From Actinomycetospora sp. (GTDB lineage Bacteria; Actinomycetota; Actinomycetes; Mycobacteriales; Pseudonocardiaceae): 8,640 nt of DNA. The notes under the pieces were generated by a model. That model worked only from the letters and a program-made list of their open reading frames with translations, made no database searches and was not told the origin of the DNA. The stretch lies in the NCBI GenBank assembly GCA_025925615.1, contig JAICLN010000177.1, forward strand, positions 1 through 8,640, given 5' to 3'. Below are positions 1 to 6,248 of this stretch, one piece after another; position 1 is the stretch's first letter, and every line of letters starts with the position of its first letter. Position numbers and translations under genes: made by a program.

Positions 1-1011
1 CACCGTCCAGGACTCCGCGACGAGGCGGCCGCCCGGCTCGCGCCAGCGCTCACGGGTCCACGACCGGCCGCCGTCGCCCCCGCCGGTCTCGCGCTCGCTT
101 ACGACGCCCGGAGCCCGGCCGGTGGCCGAGCGGACGACGGCGTCGGCGTTGCCGGCGGCGACGGTCCGGTCGGCGTCGCCGTGGACGACGATCAGCGGCA
201 CCGGGCCCGCGTCGGCGACCGACGTGGGGGGCGACGACATCGCTGCGAACGCCGACCCGACGTCGTGGGCGGCCCGGTAGGGCAGGCCGGAGTGGACCCC
301 GGCGCCGCAGAAGACGTCGGGATGGGTGGCCGCGAGGACGGCGGCCATGGCGGCCCCGGCCGAGAAGCCGGCGACGCCGATGCGGGCCGGGTCGACGTCG
401 TGGGCGGCGGCGACCTCGCGGGCGACGGCGGCGATCAGGGCGGGCTCGCCGCGGTCGCGCTCCTGGTCCCCGGGCCGGAACCAGTTCCAGTAGCCCATGG
501 CGTTCGCCGACCGGGACTGCTCGGGATAGACCACGACGATGCCCTCGCGCTCGGCGACCTCGTCCATCCCGGTCGAGGCGGCGAACGCGTCGGCGTCCTG
601 GGTGCCGCCGTGGAGCATGACCAGCAACGGTGCGGGACGTTGCGGCTCCGTCGGGACGTAGACCCGGTAGGCGAGGCCACCGGCGCCGCCGCGGGTGACG
701 CTGCCCGGGGACCGGACGGCGCCGCCGGCGGACGGGGACGCCGCCCCGCCGAACCGCCCGGCCAGGCCCGACATCCCGCCGAGTCCCTGCATGCCGGAGA
801 GACCCTGCATGCCGGAGAGCCCCGACATCCCGGGAAGGCCGCCGCCGAGCCCGCCCCCGGGCAGGCCGCCGCCGCCCAGGGCGCGCTGGATGGAGGCGGT
901 GGCCTCGGTGAGCTGCCCGGAGCGCATGAGGCGGGCCGCCTCGTCGAAGCGCGGGGAGGTGCGGGCGCCGGGACGCGCGAGGGCGTCGACCAGCCGGGTG
1001 ATGCGGGACAT
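1..1011 (-). CDS. PHB depolymerase family esterase (type 1 short-chain PHA depolymerase-like), 3' end cut by window edge
   Basis: This is an alpha/beta-hydrolase predicted to cleave short-chain polyhydroxyalkanoate or other ester bonds; 337 codons are visible, with no stop before the window edge. The ATG at 1011 has AGGAG six bases upstream. Residues about 22-45 hold the EAARLMRSGQLTEATASIQRAL segment typical of the family. Residues about 46-90 are a Gly/Met/Leu-rich linker. The hydrolase domain starts near residue 105 (YRVYVPTEP, then LLVMLHGGTQDADAFA). The nucleophile elbow is GFSAG with Ser217, and the acid-loop motif HGDADRTV starts at His277. The WTRERWREPGGRLVAESW segment normally comes just before the catalytic His motif, which lies outside the window. 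There is no signal peptide, so a cytoplasmic enzyme is likely although the family name says extracellular domain. It follows the RHH regulator gene by 18 bases, presumably in one transcript. Family is confident; true substrate is not known. Confidence 0.9.
   Translation of the reverse strand, partial: MSRITRLVDALARPGARTSPRFDEAARLMRSGQLTEATASIQRALGGGGLPGGGLGGGLPGMSGLSGMQGLSGMQGLGGMSGLAGRFGGAASPSAGGAVRSPGSVTRGGAGGLAYRVYVPTEPQRPAPLLVMLHGGTQDADAFAASTGMDEVAEREGIVVVYPEQSRSANAMGYWNWFRPGDQERDRGEPALIAAVAREVAAAHDVDPARIGVAGFSAGAAMAAVLAATHPDVFCGAGVHSGLPYRAAHDVGSAFAAMSSPPTSVADAGPVPLIVVHGDADRTVAAGNADAVVRSATGRAPGVVSERETGGGDGGRSWTRERWREPGGRLVAESWTV
785..820 (-). repeat. Two perfect 18-bp tandem repeats inside the esterase gene
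   Basis: The plus strand reads CCCTGCATGCCGGAGAG plus one variable last base at 785-802 and again at 803-820. Each copy encodes the hexapeptide LSGMQG read on the minus strand. Degenerate copies (MSGLSG, LGGMSG) flank them, making a Gly/Met-rich low-complexity linker between the N-terminal helical segment and the hydrolase domain. In-frame slippage could change the linker length without breaking the gene. Confidence 0.85.
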
Positions 1012-1029
1012 GGGTGCTCCTGACGATCG

Positions 1030-1428
1030 TCAGACGATGCGCGGCCCGAGGGCCGCCTTGACCGCGCGGCTCGCGCGGAACGCCCCGAGGACCTCGACCG
1101 AGGCGATGGTCGCCAGGGCCAGCTCGGGGTCGACGTCCTCGGCCACCGTGGCGAGTCCGAGGACGCGGATCTGCACCTGCTCCCCCGCGGCGCGGAGGCG
1201 CTCGAGATCGGCCCGCGAGAAGTGCTGGGTGCCGAGGACGAGGGTGCGGCGGGCGACCGTGTGCTCGATCGCGGATTCACTGCGCGACAGCTGCGCGCGG
1301 ACGGCCGTGCGGATGAAGTCGGTCCGGTTGCTGAAGAAGCCCTCCTGCACGAGCAGGTCGATCCGCCCCAGGTCCACCGGACCCAGGTTCACGGTGATCT
1401 TCTCGGTGCGCTCCGGCTCCCCGACCAC
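1030..1428 (-). CDS. Ribbon-helix-helix (CopG-like) DNA-binding regulator with a C-terminal domain
   Basis: This is a 132-residue predicted transcriptional regulator. Residues 10-15 (KITVNL) form the DNA-contacting beta strand, residues about 18-29 the first helix, and residues about 34-47 (NRTDFIRTAVRAQL) the second helix, a standard dimeric RHH fold. Residues about 52-132 form a further domain (HFSRADLERLRAAGEQVQIRV and following) that plain CopG proteins lack; its role is unknown. I chose the GTG at 1428 because GGAGG sits just upstream; ATGs at 1467 and 1476 are in frame but have no ribosome binding site. The stop is 18 bases before the esterase start, so the two are probably co-transcribed. 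Control of its own promoter and of the esterase is inferred from position only. Confidence 0.85.
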   Translation of the reverse strand: MVGEPERTEKITVNLGPVDLGRIDLLVQEGFFSNRTDFIRTAVRAQLSRSESAIEHTVARRTLVLGTQHFSRADLERLRAAGEQVQIRVLGLATVAEDVDPELALATIASVEVLGAFRASRAVKAALGPRIV

Positions 1429-1446
1429 GCTTCCTCCCTCCGCACG

Positions 1447-1478
1447 CCATCCACATAGATGGTGCATGGCAGGCATGG
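1447..1478 (-). promoter_or_regulatory. Candidate operator: repeated CCATGC/CCATC elements upstream of the RHH gene
   Basis: Read on the minus strand, CCATGC occurs twice with a 9-base period (plus-strand GCATGG at 1464-1469 and 1473-1478), followed by a CCATC-CACATA-GATGG inverted repeat (1447-1462). RHH proteins bind short repeated half-sites, often ahead of their own gene, and this cluster lies about 20-50 bases before the RHH start. No clear -35/-10 pair could be assigned. The assignment rests on position and repeat structure only. Confidence 0.3.
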
Positions 1479-1571
1479 TTCGGCGCAAGTCGAGCGGCCC
1501 TGCTGGGTAGCGGCACACAACCCAGATCTCTAGGGTGATCCGGACCGCCCCCGGAACCCGAGGAGCCCACG

Positions 1572-2096
1572 ATGGAGTGGACCGGCGCCCGTTACGCCGA
1601 CCAGCCCGAGGTCGAGGTCGAGACCTGGGTGGCCGCGGCCCCCACGCGGATCTGGCCCCTCGTCAGCGACGTCGAGGGGATGCCGGGCATGAGCGGGGAG
1701 CTGCAGGCCGTCGAGTGGACCGACGGCGCCACCGGCCCGGCCGCCGGCGCGCGCTTCGTCGGGCACAGCAGCCACCCCTCGCTCGGCGAGTGGTCGGCGA
1801 CGGCGACCGTGGTGACGTGGGAGCCACCCGCCGAGTTCGCGTGGGAGGTGGACGGCGACGGGGGCCCGGCCGCGCGCTGGTCGTTCCGGCTCGAGGACGC
1901 GGACGGCGGGACCCGGGTCCGTCAGCGCGTCCGCCTCGGGCCGGGCCGCTCCGGGCTCAGCCACGCCATCGACCACATGCCGGACAAGGAACAGAAGATC
2001 GTCTTCGTCCGGCTGCGCGAGTTCGAGGCCTCGATGCAGGCCACGCTCGCTGCGATCCGGGAGGCCGCCGAGGCCGCGGACGGCGCCCCGTCGTGA
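1572..2096 (+). CDS. SRPBCC family protein (polyketide cyclase/START-like)
   Basis: This is a 174-residue soluble protein of the SRPBCC helix-grip superfamily, which binds hydrophobic ligands or acts as cyclase, aromatase or chaperone. The opening is typical: residues about 14-34 (VEVETWVAAAPTRIWPLVSDVE) give the first strand and the helix. Strand segments follow (AGARFVGHS; EWSATATVVTWEPPAEFAWEV; RWSFRLEDADGGTRVRQRVRLG), and a long C-terminal helix at residues about 135-168 completes the fold. The ATG at 1572 has GAGGAG upstream at good spacing. The stop overlaps the start of the LLM oxidoreductase gene by four bases (GTGA), so the two are translationally coupled. The ligand cannot be told from sequence. 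A stand-alone stress or lipid-transfer-like SRPBCC protein is the alternative to a pathway-specific one. Confidence 0.85.
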   Translation: MEWTGARYADQPEVEVETWVAAAPTRIWPLVSDVEGMPGMSGELQAVEWTDGATGPAAGARFVGHSSHPSLGEWSATATVVTWEPPAEFAWEVDGDGGPAARWSFRLEDADGGTRVRQRVRLGPGRSGLSHAIDHMPDKEQKIVFVRLREFEASMQATLAAIREAAEAADGAPS

Positions 2097-3142
2097 GGAC
2101 CGCGACCACCGTCGAGGCCTCCTCCGACCCCGCGACCGTCGAGTTCGTCGTCGAGGCCGAGCACCTCGGGCTCGACGAGTGCTGGGTCGCCGAGGCGTGG
2201 GGCTCCGACGCCCCCTCGGCGCTCGGGTTCCTCGCCGCGCGCACCGAGCGGATCCGGCTCGGGGCCGGGGTGCTCCAGGTCGGCACGCGCACACCGGTCG
2301 CCGTCGCGCAGGCCGCCCTCACCCTCGACGCGCTCTCCGGCGGCCGGTTCGTCCTCGGGCTGGGCTCCTCCGGCCCCCGGGTGATCGAGGGCCTGCACGG
2401 CGTGCCGTTCGCGCGGCCCCTGACCCGCATGCGGGAGACGATCGACGTCGTCCGCCGGGCGTTCGCCGGGGAGAAGATCGTCTACTCCGGGCGGACGGTG
2501 ACCATCCCGCTGCCGGGCGGTGAGGGGCGCCCGATGCGGCTGTCGACGCCGGCCAACCCCGACCTGCCGATCTACGTGGCGTCGCTGTCCCCGCGCATGC
2601 TCGAGCTCACCGGCGAGGTGGCCGACGGCTGGCTCGGGACCAGTTTCGTGCCCGAGGGCGCTGCGGCCTACTTCGAGCACCTCGACGCCGGGCTGGCCCG
2701 CGCCGGGCGCACGCGGGCCGACCTGACCGTCTGCCAGGGCGCCGAGGTCGCCTTCGCCGAGGACGAGGCCGAGCTGGCCACGATGGTGGCCGCCCGGCGT
2801 CGGGGCCTGGCGTTCTCACTCGGCGGGATGGGCACGGCGAGCACGAACTTCTACCACGACGCCTACGCCCGGCAGGGGTGGTCGGAGATCGCGGAGGCGG
2901 CCCGCGAGCGCTGGCAGGCCGGCGACCGGGACGGCGCGGCGGCGATGGTGCCCGACGAGATGGTGCTGGCGACGACGCTGCTCGGCACCGAGGAGATGGT
3001 GCGCGCGCGGCTACGGGTGTGGGGCGACGCCGGGGTCGACACGGTCCGGCTCTACCCCGCCGGCGAGACCCTCGACGAGCGCCTCACGACGCTGGGCCGC
3101 GCGATCGACCTGGTCGGGGCGCTCCGCGCTCCTGAGCACTAG
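2093..3142 (+). CDS. LLM-class flavin/F420-dependent oxidoreductase
   Basis: This 349-residue protein belongs to the bacterial luciferase-like monooxygenase / 5,10-methylene-tetrahydromethanopterin reductase family, a TIM barrel that uses reduced FMN or F420. Typical features are AEHLGLDECWVAEAWGSDA (residues about 22-40), ARTERIRLGAGVLQVGTRTP (about 49-68) and the signature ALTLDALSGGRFVLGLGSSG (about 75-94). Further along are a PIYVASLSPRMLELTGEVADGW-type segment and a C-terminal GVDTVRLYPAGE strand. The start is the GTG of the GTGA overlap with the SRPBCC stop; no separate ribosome binding site is visible, consistent with coupling. The N-terminus lacks the usual short 'MKFG' strand wording but is near normal length. 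Actinobacteria commonly use F420 in this family, but the cofactor and substrate here are not proven. Confidence 0.88.
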   Translation: MRTATTVEASSDPATVEFVVEAEHLGLDECWVAEAWGSDAPSALGFLAARTERIRLGAGVLQVGTRTPVAVAQAALTLDALSGGRFVLGLGSSGPRVIEGLHGVPFARPLTRMRETIDVVRRAFAGEKIVYSGRTVTIPLPGGEGRPMRLSTPANPDLPIYVASLSPRMLELTGEVADGWLGTSFVPEGAAAYFEHLDAGLARAGRTRADLTVCQGAEVAFAEDEAELATMVAARRRGLAFSLGGMGTASTNFYHDAYARQGWSEIAEAARERWQAGDRDGAAAMVPDEMVLATTLLGTEEMVRARLRVWGDAGVDTVRLYPAGETLDERLTTLGRAIDLVGALRAPEH

Positions 3143-3160
3143 ACCGTGTCATGGCGCGGA

Positions 3161-3835
3161 TTACTGCTCACCAGGCCGAAGGCCACCGACGAGGACGACG
3201 TCGAGGCGCCGCGGCCCGTGGACCCCCTCGACGCGGTCCAGCTCGATGTCGCTGGTGGCCGACGGGCCCGAGACGAACGTGAGCGGGCGGGTCGGGTCGA
3301 GTCGCGCGATCGCCTCGGGCACCGAGGCGACGACGTCGGCGGCGCGGATGACGCAGACATGGTGGTCGGGGACCAGGGTGATCACGCGTCGGCCCTGGTC
3401 GGGGGCACCCGAGTCCAGGACGAAGGTCCCGGTGTCGGCGATGGCGACCGCCGCCCCCGTCACCACCGCGTCGACGTGGTCGAGCTCGTCGACGGTGCAC
3501 GCGGGCTCGTCCCGGCGGACGGCGCCGTCGAACGCCGCGAGCCAGCCCTCGGGCAGGCCCGGCGGCACCACCACGCTGCCCGCGGTCCTGAGGAAGGCCC
3601 GGACGGCGGCGGCGACGTCGTCCTCGGTCGGCACCCGGGTCACGGTGGCGCGGTAGTCGGTCAGGGTCTCGTCGAGCCGGGCCAGCACCTGCTCGCCGCC
3701 CGGGGCGAACCGGCCCGCCGACCGGTACGTGCGGGGGACGACAGGATCTGACAGCACACCGATAGGGGGGGTCGCCGGCGCTCCGGCGTCGCGCGCCGTC
3801 CGCAGCCGCGCGAGCACTTCGTCGCGGGCACCCAT
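3161..3835 (-). CDS. lutC: LutC, LUD-domain protein of the L-lactate utilisation complex
   Basis: This 224-residue LutC/YkgG family protein is the third component of the LutABC iron-sulfur system that oxidises L-lactate to pyruvate in the cytoplasm. The family hallmarks are present: residues about 115-140 hold DELDHVDAVVTGAAVAIADTG, residues 190-198 hold GPSATSDIE, and residues 202-209 hold VEGVHGPR followed by LDVVLV. Its ATG at 3835 shares one base with the LutB stop (TGATG), which fixes the start and implies translational coupling; a GTG ten codons upstream is unlikely. The TAA stop lies 18 bases from the stop of the convergent LLM gene, with no clear terminator hairpin between them. No frameshift or missing motif was seen. 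Confidence 0.93.
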   Translation of the reverse strand: MGARDEVLARLRTARDAGAPATPPIGVLSDPVVPRTYRSAGRFAPGGEQVLARLDETLTDYRATVTRVPTEDDVAAAVRAFLRTAGSVVVPPGLPEGWLAAFDGAVRRDEPACTVDELDHVDAVVTGAAVAIADTGTFVLDSGAPDQGRRVITLVPDHHVCVIRAADVVASVPEAIARLDPTRPLTFVSGPSATSDIELDRVEGVHGPRRLDVVLVGGLRPGEQ

Positions 3836-5340
3836 CAGGTGCCCCCGTGGGTGCGGGCCCACCACTGCCGGAAGGTCTCCGCCGGCGGCGCGGGCAGGTC
3901 ACGGGCGTTCGACCACCCCGACAGCGGCCACGGCAGCGTCGAGATCCGACCCTTCCGCCCGGCGAGCACCCGACCCACCCCCAGCGCCCGTTCCGCGAGC
4001 TTGAACCGGCCCGGCGTCGTCATCGCGATCGCCGCGGCCGCCATCGCGACGTCCTGGCCGGTGCGCCGGGTGTGGGCGTCGACGGCGGCCGCGCGTTGCT
4101 GCACGAGCATCGAGGGGATGTCGATGCGCACCGGGCAGGCGTCGAAGCACGCCCCGCACAACGACGAGGCGAAGGGCAGCGTCGCGTTGACGTCGTGCGG
4201 GCCGTCGATGCCGGTCAGCTGCGGGGAGAGCACCGCGCCGATCGGGCCCGGATAGATCGAGCCGTAGGCGTGGCCACCGGTGCGCTCGTAGACCGGGCAG
4301 ACGTTCAGGCACGCCGAGCAGCGGATGCAGTGCAGCGCCTGACGGCCCTGCGCGTCGGCCAGCACGTTCGAGCGACCGTTGTCGAGCAGGACCAGGTGGA
4401 ACGCCTGCGGGCCGTCGCCGGGCGTCACCCCGGCCCAGGTGGAGGTGTAGGGGTTCATCCGCTCGCCGGTCGAGGACCGCGGCAGGAGCTGCAGGAACAC
4501 CTCGAGGTCGGACCAGGTCGGGACGAGCTTCTCCACACCCATCACGGTGATCAGCGTGTCGGGCAGCGTCAGGCACATCCGCCCGTTGCCCTCGGACTCG
4601 ACCACCGAGAGCGTCCCGGTGTCGGCCACCGCGAAGTTGACCCCCGAGATGCCGACCTTCGCGGCGAGGAACCGCTTCCGCAGGTGGGCCCGCGCGGCCA
4701 TCGCGAGCCGGCGGGGCTCGTCGGTGAGGTCCGGGTCCACGTCGGGCATCTCGCGCAGGAAGATCTCGCGGATCTCGGCGCGGTTGCGGTGGATGGCCGG
4801 GACGAGGAAGTGCGAGGGCCGGTCGTGCGAGAGCTGCACGATCAGCTCGGCGAGGTCGGTCTCGAGCGCGGCGACGCCCGCCGCCTCGAGCGCCTCGTTG
4901 AGGCCGGTCTCCTGGGTGGCCATCGACTTGACCTTGACGACCTCGTCGGCGCCCGTGCCGCGCACCAGGTCGACGACGATGCGGTTGGCCTCCTCGGCGT
5001 CGCGCGCCCAGTGCACCACCCCGCCCCGCGCGGTGACCCGCTCCTCGAACTGCACCAACAGCTCGGGCAGCCGCGCCATGGTGTCGGCCTTGATCGCCTC
5101 GCCGGCGCGGCGCAGCTCCTCCCAGTCGTCGAGCTCGGCCACCACCCCCGCGCGCTTGGCCCGGATCGTGCGCGTGGCGTGGCCGAGGTTGCGGCGCAGC
5201 TGCGTGTCGGCCAGCGCCCGGTGCGCCGCGGCCGGGAAGCCCTCGGTGCCGCGCAGGTGACGGTGCGGGTCGGATGCCGGAGTGGGCATCCCCAACTCGA
5301 TGGTCCGGCTCCGCTCCGCTGCGCGTCCGTGGCCGGTCAC
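3835..5340 (-). CDS. lutB: LutB, iron-sulfur subunit of the L-lactate dehydrogenase complex
   Basis: This 501-residue protein joins an N-terminal LUD domain to a ferredoxin-like module. The N-terminus has ALADTQLRRNLGHATRTIRAKR; the LUD region holds EVVKVKSMATQETGLNEAL and later GISGVNFAVADTGTLSVVESEGNG. Two [4Fe-4S] motifs follow: Cys338, 341, 344, 348-Pro and Cys395, 398, 402-Pro. The C-terminus is a tail of about 80 residues. I chose the GTG at 5340 because it overlaps the LutA stop (GTGA) and has GGAGG seven bases upstream. The ATG at 5289 (17 codons in) has no ribosome binding site, and LutB homologues tend to have the LGMP wording internally. LutB is expected to pass electrons between LutA, LutC and an acceptor. 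Confidence 0.95.
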   Translation of the reverse strand: MTGHGRAAERSRTIELGMPTPASDPHRHLRGTEGFPAAAHRALADTQLRRNLGHATRTIRAKRAGVVAELDDWEELRRAGEAIKADTMARLPELLVQFEERVTARGGVVHWARDAEEANRIVVDLVRGTGADEVVKVKSMATQETGLNEALEAAGVAALETDLAELIVQLSHDRPSHFLVPAIHRNRAEIREIFLREMPDVDPDLTDEPRRLAMAARAHLRKRFLAAKVGISGVNFAVADTGTLSVVESEGNGRMCLTLPDTLITVMGVEKLVPTWSDLEVFLQLLPRSSTGERMNPYTSTWAGVTPGDGPQAFHLVLLDNGRSNVLADAQGRQALHCIRCSACLNVCPVYERTGGHAYGSIYPGPIGAVLSPQLTGIDGPHDVNATLPFASSLCGACFDACPVRIDIPSMLVQQRAAAVDAHTRRTGQDVAMAAAAIAMTTPGRFKLAERALGVGRVLAGRKGRISTLPWPLSGWSNARDLPAPPAETFRQWWARTHGGT

Positions 5341-6131
5341 GGCCGCACCTCCGCCCGGTCGAACACGATGTCCGCGGACCGGTCGTCGCGATCGGTCGAG
5401 GCCAGGATCTCGGCCAGGTGCACCGTCCGGACCCCCGAGCGCAGCCGCGAGAGGCCGCCGCCGATGTGCATCAGGCACGAGGAGTCCCCGGCGGTGCACA
5501 CCTCCGCCTTCGACGAGAGCACCGCCGCCATCTTGTCGGCCAGCATCGCGGTGGAGGTCTCCGCGTTCTTCACCGCGAAGGTCCCGCCGAACCCGCAGCA
5601 CACCTCGGCGTCGGCGAGCTCCACCAGCTCGAGCCCGCGGACCGCGCGCAGCAGCTGCAGCGGCTTGTCGCCGACACGCAGCATCCGCAGCGAGTGGCAG
5701 GTCGGGTGGTAGGTGACCCGGTGCGGGTAGTAGGCGCCGACATCGGTGACCCCCAGGACGTCGACGAGCAGCTCGGAGAGCTCGTAGGTCCGCTCCGCGC
5801 CCTGCTCGGCCGCCCGCGCCAGGCCCTCGTCACCGGCGCGGCGGGCGACCATCGCGTGCTGGTGGCGCACACAGCCGACGCACGAGCCCGAGGGCGCGAC
5901 GACCGCATCGACCCCCGCGTCGAAGGCCTGGCCGAAGACCTCGACGTGGTGGCGCACCACCGGCAGCGCCGCGTCCAGGTAACCGGTGTTGACGTGCATC
6001 TGCCCGCAGCAGGTCTGGTCGGCCGGGAACACCACCTCGTGGCCCAGGCGCTCCAGCAGCTCCACGGTGGCGATCGGGGCCTGCGGGAACAGCGCGTCCC
6101 CGAGGCAGGTCGCGACCACGGCGATCCGCAT
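5337..6131 (-). CDS. lutA: LutA, CCG-domain (Fe-S) protein of the L-lactate dehydrogenase complex
   Basis: This 264-residue protein carries two cysteine-rich CCG domains of the LutA/GlpC/HdrB type, which bind iron-sulfur clusters. First domain: Cys9, Cys41-Cys42-Gly43, Cys84 and Cys87 (GSCVGC). Second domain: Cys145 (HPTCHSLR), Cys178-Cys179-Gly180 (CCGFGGTF) and Cys219 (GDSSCLMH). All the expected ligands are present. The start is ATG 6131, with GGAGAAGGG just upstream; the in-frame GTG at 6149 would put extra residues before the conserved MRIAVVATC opening. It is the first gene of lutA-lutB-lutC. The 117 bases upstream should hold the promoter, but I cannot assign a -10/-35 pair or a clear LldR-type site. 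No lactate permease or regulator gene lies in this window. Confidence 0.94.
   Translation of the reverse strand: MRIAVVATCLGDALFPQAPIATVELLERLGHEVVFPADQTCCGQMHVNTGYLDAALPVVRHHVEVFGQAFDAGVDAVVAPSGSCVGCVRHQHAMVARRAGDEGLARAAEQGAERTYELSELLVDVLGVTDVGAYYPHRVTYHPTCHSLRMLRVGDKPLQLLRAVRGLELVELADAEVCCGFGGTFAVKNAETSTAMLADKMAAVLSSKAEVCTAGDSSCLMHIGGGLSRLRSGVRTVHLAEILASTDRDDRSADIVFDRAEVRP
5348..5352 (-). promoter_or_regulatory. Shine-Dalgarno that fixes the lutB start
   Basis: The minus strand reads GGAGG here, seven bases before GTG 5340, inside the end of lutA. The later ATG at 5289 has no such site. This is why the longer LutB (501 rather than 484 residues) is called. Confidence 0.7.
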
Positions 6132-6180
6132 CGGCTGCCCTTCTCCCACGACGGCTGGTGTCCGCTGGGAGTCTGCCCGC

Positions 6181-6195
6181 CGCGCGGTCCGCGCG
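6181..6195. repeat. 15-bp palindrome (7+1+7) upstream of lutA
   Basis: CGCGCGG, a central T, then CCGCGCG: a perfect inverted repeat 50-64 bases upstream of the lutA ATG and about 55 bases past the stop of the preceding gene. A smaller repeat, CCGGG-CGA-CCCGG, follows at 6203-6215. They may be an operator for lutABC or a hairpin pair acting as a T-tract-less terminator for the upstream gene. Its all-GC make-up raises the chance of coincidence. Confidence 0.4.
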
Positions 6196-6248
6196 CTCGC
6201 TTCCGGGCGACCCGGTTCTCGGGCACCCCACGTCAGAAAGGTCCCGAC

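Noticed and set aside
181..1023. A 280-codon open frame on the plus strand opposite the esterase
   Set aside because: It is a Gly/Arg/Asp-rich antisense shadow; the esterase on the other strand has nucleophile and acid-loop motifs and a good ribosome binding site.
1535..2092. Upstream in-frame extension of the LLM oxidoreductase, giving a 535-residue protein
   Set aside because: The added part is the out-of-frame shadow of the SRPBCC gene and is Arg/Gly-rich. The GTGA junction at 2093 is the natural start.
3143..3160. Possible bidirectional terminator between the convergent LLM and lutC genes
   Set aside because: The 18-base gap contains no convincing stem-loop or T-tract, so no terminator is claimed.
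3847..5712. A 621-codon open frame on the plus strand opposite lutB and lutA
   Set aside because: The translation is Arg/Gly/His/Asp-rich with no recognisable domain, as expected for the antisense frame of a very GC-rich gene. The minus-strand frames encode complete LutB and LutA with all cluster cysteines.
6132..6248. LldR/GntR-type lactate operator upstream of lutA
   Set aside because: I looked for a TGGT-N3-ACCA-like site and did not see one; only GC palindromes are present.
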